DNA of 64,000 bases from Halorussus gelatinilyticus (GCF_023238445.1 NZ_CP096658.1:434001-498000), one strand, 5' to 3'; shown: positions 45,552 through 56,466, counted from the first letter of the stretch. Made by a program: numbers and translations. The notes: generated from the letters alone by a model not told the origin.

Positions 45552-46347
45552 CCGCAAAGTCGAGGACTGGCTCCGCGAGGACGTGGGTCACCGCGACGTG
45601 ACCAACCACGTCCCCGGCGAGACGACGGGGAGACTCGTCGCCAAGCAGTCGGGCGTCGCGGCCGGACTCGACGCCGCGACGGCGGTCTTCGACTACCTCG
45701 GCGCGGACTGCGAGGCGACCGTCGAGGCGGGCGACCACATCGAGACCGGTGATGCGCTACTGGAGGTCGCTGGCGACGCGGCGTCGGTCCTGCGAGGCGA
45801 GCGCGTCGCGGTCAACGTCGCGGGCCACGCCTCGGGCGTCGCCACCGCGACCCGGCGGGCCGTGGACCTCGCGGACGAGGTCGGCGAGGTAGCCATCGCG
45901 GGCACCCGCAAGACCACGCCCGGACTGCGCGGCGTCGAGAAGCGCGCCATCGCGGCGGGCGGCGGCGACACCCACCGACTCACCCTCTCGGGGATGGTGA
46001 TGGTCAAGGACAACCACGTCGCCGAGATGGGACTGGAGAACGCGGTCCGGCACTTCCGCGAGCAGAAGTCGTTCGCCACCAAAATCGAGGTCGAGGTCGA
46101 GCGCCCGGACGACGCGCGGCGGGCCGCCGACGCCGGAGCCGACATCGTGCTGTTGGACAACATGACGCCCGACGAAGTGCGAGAGGGCGTGGCGGCGTTA
46201 CCCGACGAGGTGCTGGCGGAGGCCAGCGGCGGTATCCGCTTCGAGGACGTGCCCGACTACGCCGCGACTGGCGTGGACGTGATTTCGATGGGGGCGCTGA
46301 CGCACTCGGCGGACTCGCTGGACCTGTCGTTCAGGACCGGGGAGTAG
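45538..46347 (+). CDS. nadC: Nicotinate-nucleotide pyrophosphorylase (carboxylating)
   Basis: NadC turns quinolinate and PRPP into nicotinate mononucleotide, completing the de novo route started by NadA and NadB. The 269-aa protein has the N-terminal open-face domain (WLREDVGHRDVTNHVPGETT) and the barrel with AGTRKTTPGLRGVEKRA, GGGDTHRLTLSGMVMVKDNH, IEVEVERPDDARRAADAGAD, IVLLDNMTPDEV and EASGGIRFEDVPDYAATGVD. It overlaps the end of nadB by 14 nt, so translation is coupled. It is the last gene of the operon. Confidence 0.96.
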   Translation: MRVTDRKVEDWLREDVGHRDVTNHVPGETTGRLVAKQSGVAAGLDAATAVFDYLGADCEATVEAGDHIETGDALLEVAGDAASVLRGERVAVNVAGHASGVATATRRAVDLADEVGEVAIAGTRKTTPGLRGVEKRAIAAGGGDTHRLTLSGMVMVKDNHVAEMGLENAVRHFREQKSFATKIEVEVERPDDARRAADAGADIVLLDNMTPDEVREGVAALPDEVLAEASGGIRFEDVPDYAATGVDVISMGALTHSADSLDLSFRTGE

Positions 46348-46520
46348 CTGAAGACAATTGTATATCCGTTCGAGCAATTATTTCGTTTCTTTCCGGTGGG
46401 TGTAGATTGGTTACGGTGGTCGGGAGTGGCGGACGGGCGCGCCGCGTTCGCGCCGCGCCCACCGCACGCGCCGGACCGGAAATTCGGTTTTGCAGAACCG
46501 GTTTCCGAATTCTCGAACCG

Positions 46521-48089
<1,569 letters not shown>

Positions 48090-48475
48090 GCGCGAAGGCA
48101 GGGCGTCGCGTCCTAACTACTCTTCGGCTTCGAAAACGCATGTCGCCCGGCGAGCGCGTCTGCGGAGAGGCGAGCACCTCTCACAGAATTGGGAATCGTG
48201 AACCGAAGCATTTCATAGACGTTCCCGTAAGAAAATTAATATATCTTCATAGCAAAATCCTCGGCGGAGGTGAGAGAGAATGCTCAAGCTTCTGAGCGTG
48301 GGCGTGTTCGGTAGCTGCGGAACCGCCCTGTGTGACAGATACGACGACTAACGTTACCCGTTTCCGATTTTTGACCGAAGTCGAACTCCGACCCGCCAGA
48401 ACGTGCTCGATTCGAGCGCATCCCGGAGCGCTTCGACCGCGACCTTTTTCGGTTCCGGGTCGCATGGCGAGATGT
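48090..48475. other. Intergenic region between gpmI and nurA
   Basis: Apart from the 23-codon ORF described at 48280-48351, I see no gene in these 386 nt. A TATA-like ttaatatat at 48236-48244 lies about 44 nt before that ORF. The upstream ORF extension of nurA (from 48332) is not supported. Confidence 0.5.
48280..48351 (+). CDS. 23-codon micro-ORF with full Shine-Dalgarno
   Basis: The ORF reads MLKLLSVGVFGSCGTALCDR plus YDD, stop TAA. GGAGGTGA (48266-48273) is an 8-of-8 match to the archaeal anti-SD and sits 6 nt before the ATG; most genes in this window have weaker sites or none. A TATA-like box lies at 48236-48244. The peptide is hydrophobic with two cysteines and an acidic tail. It may be a regulatory peptide, a leader for nurA (start 125 nt downstream), or an unannotated small protein; nothing known is recognised. 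Confidence 0.45.
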   Translation: MLKLLSVGVFGSCGTALCDRYDD

Positions 48476-49735
48476 ATGACTCTCGACCCGGTGCATTTCG
48501 ACGGCATCGCGGGGTTGGCCGACCGCATCGACTACGACGCCGAGGACGAAGACCACCGGGACGCCGCCGAAGACGTGTGGGACCACTACCTCGACCCGCT
48601 GTACGGCGACGCCACCGAGCCGATTCTCGAACCGCTCGGCGACCAGTCGCGCCGTAGAGCCAACTGCGAGGACATCGCGCTCGAAGAGCCGCCCTTTCCG
48701 ACGACGCACGGGCTCGACTCCGGGACGCTGAACCCCCGGCCGTTCAAGAACGGACTCGTCCTCGACGTGGCTCACGCCGCGATGAGCGCCACGCCGTCGG
48801 AGTTGGACCTCCACGACTGCCGGACCGTCGTCAAGGCGCTTCACTCGAACGACACCTCGAAGAAGTTCGGCACGGAGTGGGAGGAGTACGGCGAGGGAAG
48901 CAAACGCCGCATCGTCCACACGCATCTGCCCCAAAATCAGTACGAGGAGGACGTGGTCCACGCGCTCGCGCTCTACCTCGCCGAGAGCAGTCACGCGCTC
49001 GAACACGCCGACCGCGTGAGCGAATTCCTGCTCCTCGACGGTCCCATCTACCCGAAGGGCGTCCTGCGGTGGTATTCGCGGAGTTCGGTCCTGACCGACC
49101 TGTTCGAGGACTCCGAACACGTCGCTCGAATCCTCGAAAACTACGTCGAACTGGTCGAGACGTTCGCCGAGCGCGAGGTCCCGCTCGCCGGGTTCGTCAA
49201 GAACGTCTCCGCGAAGTCCATCGTCCGGACGCTCAAGCGCGAGACCGACTTCGGCCCGGTGCCGTGGGCCCACGACGCGGGGCTGTTCGCCCAGATTCTC
49301 GAACGCAGGGAACTCGTGGACGGCGAGTTCGAGCGCCTGACCGACGACCTGACGCTCACGAACTGGTTCGAGTCGCGCACGGGCCTCGACGGGTTCTTCG
49401 ACGACCCCGACAACGACCACGTCGACCGGAAACTCGACCCCGACGAGTACGCGGTGACGTTCTGCGTGGTGTACGACCCGCGCCGCGACCTCGTGTTCAA
49501 AATCGAGGCTCCGAAGGTCTTCACCCGAGACGAGGCGACCCGCGAGCGAATCGAGCGCCAGATTCTCCAGGAGGTCGCGCTCCAGCGAGGACCGCCGCGG
49601 GCGATTGCGAAGGCCGACGACCTCGCGGCCATCGACCGCGGAAGTGCCGACTCGCTGGTGGAGTCGTTCGAGCGGTCGCTGAACACCGAACTGGACGAGA
49701 ACTACGACGCGGTGCGGTGGGGTCGGGACTACTGA
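48476..49735 (+). CDS. nurA: DNA double-strand break repair nuclease NurA
   Basis: The 419-aa protein belongs to the archaeal NurA 5'-3' nuclease family, which works with the HerA translocase and Mre11-Rad50 to resect DNA ends. Family-like segments are MTLDPVHFDGIAGLADRIDY at the N-terminus, the likely metal-binding Asp in GLDSGTLNPRPFKNGLVLDV (~80-99), LLLDGPIYPKGVLRW with a second acidic site (~183), the mid-region FVKNVSAKSIVRTLKRETDF, and the end QRGPPRAIAKADDLAAIDRG. The ATG at 48476 is chosen; 48464 would add four residues. herA is nearby at 50286. Confidence 0.88.
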   Translation: MTLDPVHFDGIAGLADRIDYDAEDEDHRDAAEDVWDHYLDPLYGDATEPILEPLGDQSRRRANCEDIALEEPPFPTTHGLDSGTLNPRPFKNGLVLDVAHAAMSATPSELDLHDCRTVVKALHSNDTSKKFGTEWEEYGEGSKRRIVHTHLPQNQYEEDVVHALALYLAESSHALEHADRVSEFLLLDGPIYPKGVLRWYSRSSVLTDLFEDSEHVARILENYVELVETFAEREVPLAGFVKNVSAKSIVRTLKRETDFGPVPWAHDAGLFAQILERRELVDGEFERLTDDLTLTNWFESRTGLDGFFDDPDNDHVDRKLDPDEYAVTFCVVYDPRRDLVFKIEAPKVFTRDEATRERIERQILQEVALQRGPPRAIAKADDLAAIDRGSADSLVESFERSLNTELDENYDAVRWGRDY

Positions 49736-49796
49736 GTGCCGACCGCCACGCCGAAAACCGAGTCGGAAAACCGAGTCGGAAAATCGATGCCGAAAC

Positions 49797-50147
49797 TTAT
49801 CGCGGTTCGGCGGTCTCTACGTCCTGCTTTTCGACGGTGATCTCCACGTCGTCGGCCTCGATGCCGATGCGCGCGAACTGCGTCCGGATGTGGTCCTCGG
49901 CCGCCTCGGTCGCCTGCTCGCGGGTGTCGAACCCGCGGGGCATCGGCGACTCGAACGCGACGTTGACCTTCTCGCCATCGACCTCTTGGACCGTGCCGCC
50001 GCTCTCGACCTGATAGAACTCGTCGCAGACCCACACGTAGGGGGCGTCCTCGTCGGGCGCGCCCTTGAACCGCGGCGCGCGCTCCCCTCGCTCGTACAGC
50101 GTGCCGGTGAGGGTGGTACCCCCCGCTTCGCCACGGATGAGTAGCAT
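49797..50147 (-). CDS. DUF7113 family protein
   Basis: The 116-aa protein starts at the ATG giving MLLIRGEAGGTTLTGTLYER. It is strand-rich: AYVWVCDEFYQVESGGTVQE-like core (here DAPYVWVCDEFYQVESGGTV), VNVAFESPMPRGFDTREQAT and HIRTQFARIGIEADDVEITV. It matches the haloarchaeal DUF7113 family as I know it. It sits between nurA and herA on the opposite strand. A link to DNA end processing is only suggested by position. Confidence 0.72.
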   Translation of the reverse strand: MLLIRGEAGGTTLTGTLYERGERAPRFKGAPDEDAPYVWVCDEFYQVESGGTVQEVDGEKVNVAFESPMPRGFDTREQATEAAEDHIRTQFARIGIEADDVEITVEKQDVETAEPR

Positions 50148-50285
50148 AGACCGGACGTACGTCGCGGGGAGGTAAAAGCGACCCGTTCGAGGGAACGCTT
50201 CGCACGCGCGGCGGTCCGGCGGTCGGACGCCGGACCCGCGCCGGAGGGAAACCTGTTTGTCCCATGCGCTCATTGCCGGGGAACG

Positions 50286-52223
50286 ATGACCGACCTCGGC
50301 GACTTCAGCAGGTCCGGCGGGGACGACGACTCGGACACCTCCGAGTCGAGTCCGGCAGCGACCGACGAGTTCGACGCGGACGACTCCGATAGCGCTCCCG
50401 TCGCCTCCGACTCCGACGCGACGGACCGCGACGGGGCGGGCGACGACCTCGACGACGTGGGTGACTTCGAGACCACGAGTTCCGCCGCGCGCGACGACGA
50501 CCGGTTCGACACCGTGCCGACAGACCCGCGAGGGACCGACACGGGCATCGGCACGCTCTCGGCGGCCGAGGGACTCCGCATCGGCGAGGACGAGGACGAG
50601 ACCCACGTGCAGGCGTACGTCACCGCCGACAACCGCGAGGACGTGCGGGTCGGCAAGTACCTGCTCGTGCCCTACCCGGACGGCGAGAAGTTGTTCGCGC
50701 GGGTCGCCGCGCTCGAATACCGACAGGAGTACCGCGTGGACGACGCGACCGAGATTCACTCCAAGCGCGCGATGCGCCGCGACGACATCGAGGAGACCGA
50801 CTACAAACTGATGGCGGACCTCGAACCCGTCGCGGTCCTCTACGAGGACGGCGAGGGGCCAGACGTAGAGCTAAAACGCCGGATGACCGACCGCGTGCCC
50901 AAACCGAAGTCGGTCGTCCGCGAGGCCAGCGACAAGCCCGAGATAAAGACCGGGCTGAAGATGCCCGAGGACGGCGTGTTCCTCGGCCACCTCTCGGTCG
51001 GCGGGGAGAAGGTCCGGACCGCGGCCGAACCCCCGACAATCGACTACCGGCTCAAGGACGACTACGCCGACGGCGACCCGCTCGTCTTCCGACACACGCT
51101 GGTCGCCGGGGGCACGGGGTCGGGGAAGACCCACGGCGCGAAGAACGTCCTCCGGCAGTTCCTCGCCGACGAGCGACGCTACGAGATGGAGGACGGCGCG
51201 GAGCGACGCGCCGCGGTCGTCCAGTTCGACCCGCAGGACGAGTACGCCCAGATGCACGACGACAACCCCGACGTGACCCGCGAGGACGAGCGCAAGTGGG
51301 AGGCCGAGAACGTCGCCCACGGCGGCCACGACGACACCGTGGCGTTCGTCCCGAAGGTCGGGAACAGCTCCTACGCCGCCGACCACCACCGCGCCGAGCA
51401 GGTCGAGTTCACGATTCCGTTCTCGATGGTCCGGGACCGGCCGTGGCTGGTCGCGGGCGCGAGCCTCAACGACAACCAGTACAACGCGCTGACGCTCCTG
51501 ATTCGGCGGTTCTTCGACCAGTTCGGGGACGCGGGGACCTATCGGGAGTTCGTGGACTACATCGACGACCCGGCGTTGCGCGAGGAGTTGGACGAGTCGG
51601 GTCGGGTCCACGAGGCGACCTACGACGCGGTCAAGCGCCGGGTCATCGGGTCGGCGTTCGCCGACGTGTTCGACCAAGACGCCCGGCCCATCACCGACCA
51701 GATTCGGTCGTTCGTCAAGCCCGGCCAGTTGACCGTAGTGCCGACCTACCACGTCAACGACTCGCGGGCGACCGAGGTCGTCGTGCTGGCGCTCGCCAGT
51801 TTGCTCGTGGACGAGAAGCTGTCGAACGCGCCGCGCTACGACCGCGTGAAGGAGACGCCGCTCGTCGTCGGGATGGACGAGGCCCACAACTTCCTGACCG
51901 ACGCCGACAGCGTGCAGGCCCGGAAGGTCATCGGGAAGTTCACCGAGGCCGCCAAGCAGGGCCGCAAGGAGCGACTCGGCCTGTTCCTCATCACGCAGGA
52001 CCCCCAAGACATCCACGAGGCGGTCTTCAAGCAGATAAACACGACCGTCGTCCTGAATCTCGGCGACGAGGACGCCATCAAGAGCGTCAACATCCCCTCG
52101 AAACTGGAGGGGAAGGTGCCCTACATGGAGAAGGGTCAGATGGTCGTCTACTCGCCCGACAACTCCGAACCGGTCGAGATAATCGGTCTCTCGAAGTGCG
52201 TGACCAAGCACGGCCGGGAGTAG
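50286..52223 (+). CDS. herA: HerA-type DNA translocase ATPase
   Basis: The 645-aa protein's first ~80 residues are acidic and disordered. A HAS-barrel-like part follows (DNREDVRVGKYLLVPYPDGE), then the hexameric ATPase core with Walker A GGTGSGKTHGAKNVLR (~276) and Walker B region PLVVGMDEAHNFLT (~530), LGLFLITQDPQDIHEAVFKQ and the arginine-finger region. It is a DUF87/HerA-family ATPase. HerA pumps DNA for NurA during end resection. The gene neighbourhood nurA-DUF7113-herA supports this assignment. Confidence 0.9.
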   Translation: MTDLGDFSRSGGDDDSDTSESSPAATDEFDADDSDSAPVASDSDATDRDGAGDDLDDVGDFETTSSAARDDDRFDTVPTDPRGTDTGIGTLSAAEGLRIGEDEDETHVQAYVTADNREDVRVGKYLLVPYPDGEKLFARVAALEYRQEYRVDDATEIHSKRAMRRDDIEETDYKLMADLEPVAVLYEDGEGPDVELKRRMTDRVPKPKSVVREASDKPEIKTGLKMPEDGVFLGHLSVGGEKVRTAAEPPTIDYRLKDDYADGDPLVFRHTLVAGGTGSGKTHGAKNVLRQFLADERRYEMEDGAERRAAVVQFDPQDEYAQMHDDNPDVTREDERKWEAENVAHGGHDDTVAFVPKVGNSSYAADHHRAEQVEFTIPFSMVRDRPWLVAGASLNDNQYNALTLLIRRFFDQFGDAGTYREFVDYIDDPALREELDESGRVHEATYDAVKRRVIGSAFADVFDQDARPITDQIRSFVKPGQLTVVPTYHVNDSRATEVVVLALASLLVDEKLSNAPRYDRVKETPLVVGMDEAHNFLTDADSVQARKVIGKFTEAAKQGRKERLGLFLITQDPQDIHEAVFKQINTTVVLNLGDEDAIKSVNIPSKLEGKVPYMEKGQMVVYSPDNSEPVEIIGLSKCVTKHGRE

Positions 52224-52313
52224 GGAGTAGTCCGGGTCGCCAGCGCGGCGGGAAGTTCTCAGGTTTCAGGAATTGCCTGAACGGTTAAACGTCTGCTCGC
52301 CGTACGTTTTCAC

Positions 52314-52742
52314 ATGACCAAGAAGGTTCTCGTCCCCATCGACGGGTCGCCCCAGTCGAACGACGCGCTCGACTACGCACTCGAAGAGTTCGCCGAGGAC
52401 GACATCACCCTGCTTCACGTCATCGACCCCATCGACGCGGGGTACACCGCGCCGGTCGGTCTCCCCGGCGGGTCCGAAGAGTGGTACGAAAATGAGAAGG
52501 AGAGCGCCGAGACGATCTTCGAGGAGGCCCGGACCGTCGCCGACGAGTACGGCGTGACCCTCGACTCGGCCACCGAGATGGGTCGGCCCGCCCAGACCAT
52601 CGTGGAGTTCGCCGACGACGAGGAGTTCGACCAAATCGTGATGGGGAGCCACGGACGCTCTGGCGTCTCGCGCATCCTGCTCGGGAGCGTGGCCGAGACG
52701 GTCGTCCGGCGCGCCTCGATGCCGGTGACGGTGGTGCGCTGA
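52314..52742 (+). CDS. Universal stress protein
   Basis: The 142-aa single USP domain begins KKVLVPIDGSPQSNDALDYA, then HVIDPIDAGYTA, GVTLDSATEMGRPAQTIVEF, and the ATP-binding motif DQIVMGSHGRSGVSRILLGS followed by VAETVVRRASMPVTVVR. The G-2x-G-9x-G-S pattern is present, so it probably binds ATP. A precise role is not inferable. A T-rich hairpin region lies ~70-95 nt downstream. Confidence 0.93.
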   Translation: MTKKVLVPIDGSPQSNDALDYALEEFAEDDITLLHVIDPIDAGYTAPVGLPGGSEEWYENEKESAETIFEEARTVADEYGVTLDSATEMGRPAQTIVEFADDEEFDQIVMGSHGRSGVSRILLGSVAETVVRRASMPVTVVR

Positions 52743-52810
52743 GTCGGCGAACAGTCGAGCGAGCGCGGGCTCGTCGTTCCACGTTGAGTTTCAACAGTCG
52801 TACTGCGAGC

Positions 52811-52837
52811 GAACGCAGTGAGCGAGCGGCCTTTTTT
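52811..52837. terminator. T-run between convergent genes
   Basis: Short inverted pieces around gaacgcagtgagcgagcggc are followed by six T (52832-52837) and, 10 nt on, five more T. It sits between the convergent USP and RAD55-like genes. It fits an archaeal oligo-T terminator for the USP transcript. Confidence 0.5.
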
Positions 52838-52917
52838 GGTGCAGATTTTTCGAGGAGCGGTGCCCACAGCGAGCGACCGGAGGGAGCGAGCGAGGACACC
52901 CGACGAAGAAAAAGGTG

Positions 52918-54348
52918 CTAGAATATGTTCGCCTGCCGGTAGACGCTGATGCCCTCGTTCGTGATGGAGTAGGGCTTGATTTCCCGCGAGTGGTTCGCGT
53001 CCCGAATCTTCTGAATCTCGACGGCGAGTCGGGTCTCGCGGAAGTCGTCGGAACTCCGGATGTAGCGCAGGACGAACACCGCGTCCACGAGGTACTCGAT
53101 GATGCCGTGCCGGGAGGCGTAGGGCGTGTCCTCGCTGGCCTCGCTGGTGAGCATCGTCGTCACGCCGGCCTCTTTCAGGCTCTTGGTGAAGTCGTAGATT
53201 TCGTTGCGGCGGGTGGCCTGCTCGTCGTACATCATCTCCAGCAGGGACACCGAGTCCAGCACGAGGCGAGTCGCGCCGAAGTCCTCGACCAGTCGCGGCA
53301 GGTCGTTGCGGATGGATGTCAGGCTGTTGGCCATCTCGATGGGGTCCAAGTCGATGACAGCGAGACTGCCCTCCTCCTCGTACGCTTCGAAGTCCCAGCC
53401 CTTCTCGGTCGCGGTGTTGACGATGCGGTCGTGGCTCTCTTCGAGCGTGATGAAAACCGCGTTCTCGCCCTGTTCGAGCGCCTCGTGGAGGAACTGGAGA
53501 CCGAACGTCGTCTTGCCGGTCCCGGCCGACCCGATGGTCGTGACGAGCGAACGCTCGGGGACGCCGCCCTGAATCATGCTGTCCAGACCGTCGATGCCGA
53601 GGTCGATGCGCGGAATCGACGACTCGAACTCCTCGTCGTCGAACGCCTCGTCCTCGAAGGGTTCGCCGCCGCCGAACCCGCCGTCACCGCCGCCCATGCC
53701 GAACTCGCCGCCACCGCCGCCGAAGCCCCCCGACTCGCTCTGCGTCGCGCCGCCGAACCCGCCGCCGGCGGCACCCCCGCCACCGCCGGCACCGCCGCCC
53801 GCGCCGCCGTCGGGACCAGCGCCGCCGGGACTCGGCCCGTCGCCGGGCGCGTTCTCGAACGCGCTGGCGAAGTCCTCCTCGAAGAGACCTTCGTCCTCCG
53901 CGTCGTCCTCGTAGGGGTCGGCGTCCGCGAATCCGCGGCCGCCGGATTCGCTCGCCGAGGTCGGCGAGTCGGGGGACTCGCCTTCGTCGTCCGTGCTTCC
54001 CGTTCCGAACTCCCCGTCCGAGTCGGCGTCCGCGTCGAACGCCGGCGCGTCCGCGAACTCGCCGGTTTGGTCGGTTGGTTCGGCCGCCTCGTCTGGTGCG
54101 TCGTCGCCCGCGTTCTCGGCGGTGGTAGCTTCGGGCGTGTCGGGGTCGTGGGCGTCGGTTTCGGGCGTGTCGGGGTCGTGGGCGTCGGTTTCGGGCGTGT
54201 CGGGGTCGTGGGTGTCGGTTTCGGGCGTCTCGGTTCCGGGAGCGTCGGCGTCGGGGGCGTCCTCGCGGGCGTCGCTCTCCGCGGACTCGTCCGCGTCGGC
54301 GTCGTCCTCCCGGAGTGCGCGCTCGAACCAGTCGTCCTCGTCGGTCAC
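52918..54348 (-). CDS. KaiC/RAD55-type ATPase with long acidic and Gly-rich N-terminal region
   Basis: The GTG at 54348 is chosen because GGAGGTG lies 7 nt upstream on the minus strand; an ATG at 54408 would add 20 residues. The protein is then 476 aa. Residues 1-165 are acidic with three ~10-residue repeats (ETDAHDPDTP), and residues 165-240 are almost all Gly/Ala/Phe/Asp (GGAGGGAGGGGGAAGGGFGG). The ATPase domain follows: IPRIDLGIDGLDSMIQGGVP, Walker A GSAGTGKTTFGLQF, Walker B region LVLDSVSLLEMM. It has a single RecA-like KaiC domain. Such proteins bind ATP and often act in signalling or recombination; the partner is unknown. Confidence 0.82.
   Translation of the reverse strand: MTDEDDWFERALREDDADADESAESDAREDAPDADAPGTETPETDTHDPDTPETDAHDPDTPETDAHDPDTPEATTAENAGDDAPDEAAEPTDQTGEFADAPAFDADADSDGEFGTGSTDDEGESPDSPTSASESGGRGFADADPYEDDAEDEGLFEEDFASAFENAPGDGPSPGGAGPDGGAGGGAGGGGGAAGGGFGGATQSESGGFGGGGGEFGMGGGDGGFGGGEPFEDEAFDDEEFESSIPRIDLGIDGLDSMIQGGVPERSLVTTIGSAGTGKTTFGLQFLHEALEQGENAVFITLEESHDRIVNTATEKGWDFEAYEEEGSLAVIDLDPIEMANSLTSIRNDLPRLVEDFGATRLVLDSVSLLEMMYDEQATRRNEIYDFTKSLKEAGVTTMLTSEASEDTPYASRHGIIEYLVDAVFVLRYIRSSDDFRETRLAVEIQKIRDANHSREIKPYSITNEGISVYRQANIF
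54131..54220. repeat. Three tandem 30-bp repeats inside the RAD55-like gene
   Basis: The unit begins tcgggcgtgtcggggtcgtg and repeats at 54131, 54161 and 54191, with one base change in the last copy and a partial fourth unit after it. It encodes the ETDAHDPDTP repeats in the acidic N-terminal region. In-frame 10-codon units expand or contract without frameshift, so copy number may vary between strains. Confidence 0.85.
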
Positions 54349-54468
54349 GGGGGCCACCTCCTCGCGGGTCGAGCGCGTCGCATGCCCGAGTCCTCGGACC
54401 GACCGCATTTCAATGTTTCTCGGCGTCGCGTCGGCGGACTTTTCACGGCCGGGGCAGAACTGCCACTG

Positions 54469-55290
54469 ATGAGAGTCGGCATCGTCGCCCAGAAGGGCAA
54501 CTCTCGGGCCGCCCTGCTGGCCGAGCAGATACGCGACACGCTACCGGACGAGGTGTCGATTCGACTGGACGACGCGACCGCCGAGCGGTTGGACCGCGAC
54601 GGCTCGCCGGTCGAGGAGATGGACGAGTGCGACCTCGTGGTCTCCATCGGCGGCGACGGCACGTTCCTCTTCGCGGCCCGCGGCGCGGGACCGACGCCGA
54701 TTCTGGGCGTGAACCTCGGCGAGGTTGGCTTCCTGAACGGCGTCGCGCCCGACGACGCGGTCGAGACGGTCGAGGCGGTCGTCGCCGGCTACCGCGAGAC
54801 CGACACGATTCCCTCGCGGGACGTGCCCCGACTTCGGGCCGAGGGCGACGGCGACTGGTCGGTCCACCCCGCGCTGAACGAAATCGTCGTGCAGGGTCCC
54901 CAGCGGGGCCACGGCGAGGGGCTGGACTACGAGGTCCGGGTCGACGACCGGGAGTTCACCGCCGGGCACGGCGACGGCGTGCTGGTCTCGACGCCGACCG
55001 GCAGTACGGCGTACAACCTGAGCGAGGGCGGCCCGCTGGTCCACCCCGACACCGACGCGCTGGTCGTCACGGAGATGTGCGCCGCCGAGTCGATGCCGCC
55101 GCTTGTCGTGCCCAGCGACAGCGCGGTCGAGATTCGGGCGACCGGCGCGGCGGTCGGCTACGTCAGCGCCGACAGCACGCGCGAGCAGTTCGATATGCCC
55201 GAGACGGTGCGCGTGCGTGCGGACCCGGAACCGACCCGCATCGCCGAACCGTCCAGCGACTTCTTCGAGGCGCTCGGGAAGCTCGACTGA
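54469..55290 (+). CDS. nadK: NAD kinase
   Basis: The enzyme phosphorylates NAD to NADP. The 273-aa protein starts MRVGIVAQKGNSRAALLAEQ, has the catalytic-loop motif VVSIGGDGTFLFAARGAG (~60-77), PILGVNLGEVGFLNGVAPDD, NEIVVQGPQRG, and GDGVLVSTPTGSTAYNLSEG followed by GPLVHPDTD. It is cytoplasmic. Divergent from the RAD55-like gene. The long ORF open upstream to 52915 is an antisense shadow of that gene. It supplies NADP downstream of the nadABC pathway in the same window. Confidence 0.96.
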   Translation: MRVGIVAQKGNSRAALLAEQIRDTLPDEVSIRLDDATAERLDRDGSPVEEMDECDLVVSIGGDGTFLFAARGAGPTPILGVNLGEVGFLNGVAPDDAVETVEAVVAGYRETDTIPSRDVPRLRAEGDGDWSVHPALNEIVVQGPQRGHGEGLDYEVRVDDREFTAGHGDGVLVSTPTGSTAYNLSEGGPLVHPDTDALVVTEMCAAESMPPLVVPSDSAVEIRATGAAVGYVSADSTREQFDMPETVRVRADPEPTRIAEPSSDFFEALGKLD

Positions 55291-55369
55291 GAGAAGCGTT
55301 CCTGCGACGGCCTGACTAGCCTTTCCGGAAGGGAAAGCCCTAATCCGTCGGATTCGCTACGATGCGATA

Positions 55370-56296
55370 ATGGACGAACAACTGCCGGACGTGCAGGCCT
55401 CGGAACCCGACGTGACCGTGGGGCTGAACCGCGTCGGCGTGACGGGCGTCAAGAAACTCGTCGAACTCGCCCGACCGGACAAGCGACCCATCGTGCTGAC
55501 CGCCGAGTTCGAGGTGCTGGTGGACCTGCCGAGTTGGCGGAAGGGCGCGGACATGAGCCGCAACATGGAGGTCGTGGACGAGATTCTGGAGGACGCGGTG
55601 AGCGAACCCACCTACCGCGTCGAGGACGTCTGCGGCGAGGCCGCCGAGCGACTGCTCGACAAGCACGACTACACCTCGAAGGCCGAGGTCAAGATGGAAG
55701 CCGAGTACATGATAAAGGACCGGACGCCCGAGAGCGACCGGCCGACGCAGGCCACGGCGGACATCATCGCCAGCGCGACCGCGACCGAGGAGGGCACCCG
55801 CGAGGAGATCGGCGCGCGCGTCACCGGCATGACGGTCTGTCCCTGTTCGCAGGGCATGATGGGCCAGACCGCCCGCGAGAAGTTGCAGGAGTTGGGCGTC
55901 GGCGAGGAGGAGGTCCGGGAGTTCCTCCGGGAGGTCCCGCAGGCGGGCCACTCCCAGCGCGGCCACGCGACCCTGACCGTCGAGCGCGAGGGCGCACCCG
56001 AGGCCGACCTCACGGACATCATCGAGGTCGCCCGCGACTCGATGAGCGCGCGCATCTACAACCTCGCCAAGCGTCCCGACGAGGACCACATGACCTTCGA
56101 GGCCCACGCGAACGCGAAGTTCGTCGAGGACTGCGTGCGCGACATGGCGGAGGGCGTCGTCAGCGAGTTCCCGGACCTGCCCGACGACGCCGTGGTGACG
56201 ATGAAACAGAGCAACGACGAGTCCATCCACCAGCACAACGCCCACGCCGAACGCGTCGCCGAAGTGGGGCAACTCCGCGAGGAACTGTCGGACTGA
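55370..56296 (+). CDS. mptA: GTP cyclohydrolase IV (MptA)
   Basis: MptA is the archaeal Fe(II)-dependent GTP cyclohydrolase that opens pterin synthesis; in haloarchaea it serves tetrahydrofolate and archaeosine/7-deazaguanine precursor formation. The 308-aa protein shows [80 protein letters not shown], and [15 protein letters not shown], which carries metal-binding His and other residues. EVDFLKK-type QueF features are absent, so it is not a QueF. It is monocistronic, with an ATG 80 nt after nadK. Confidence 0.93.
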   Translation: MDEQLPDVQASEPDVTVGLNRVGVTGVKKLVELARPDKRPIVLTAEFEVLVDLPSWRKGADMSRNMEVVDEILEDAVSEPTYRVEDVCGEAAERLLDKHDYTSKAEVKMEAEYMIKDRTPESDRPTQATADIIASATATEEGTREEIGARVTGMTVCPCSQGMMGQTAREKLQELGVGEEEVREFLREVPQAGHSQRGHATLTVEREGAPEADLTDIIEVARDSMSARIYNLAKRPDEDHMTFEAHANAKFVEDCVRDMAEGVVSEFPDLPDDAVVTMKQSNDESIHQHNAHAERVAEVGQLREELSD

Positions 56297-56466
56297 CGCG
56301 GTCTTCTCGTTCTTCCTGTTCGGCCCCCCAAGTTTCTGCGACCGGAGGAAACGCTCCCCTCTTTTCTTATTCCGTCGAATACCCGGGCGTTAGGCCTTCT
56401 CTGGAGTCAAGTCGGAGACGAGAAACTATCGACGCCGCGAAAAGGTCGCCAGACTTATCAGTCCGG

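Noticed and set aside
52915-55290. 791-aa ORF suggesting an extended NAD kinase
   Set aside because: The first ~518 codons are antisense to the RAD55-like gene and have no domain; the family start is at 54469.
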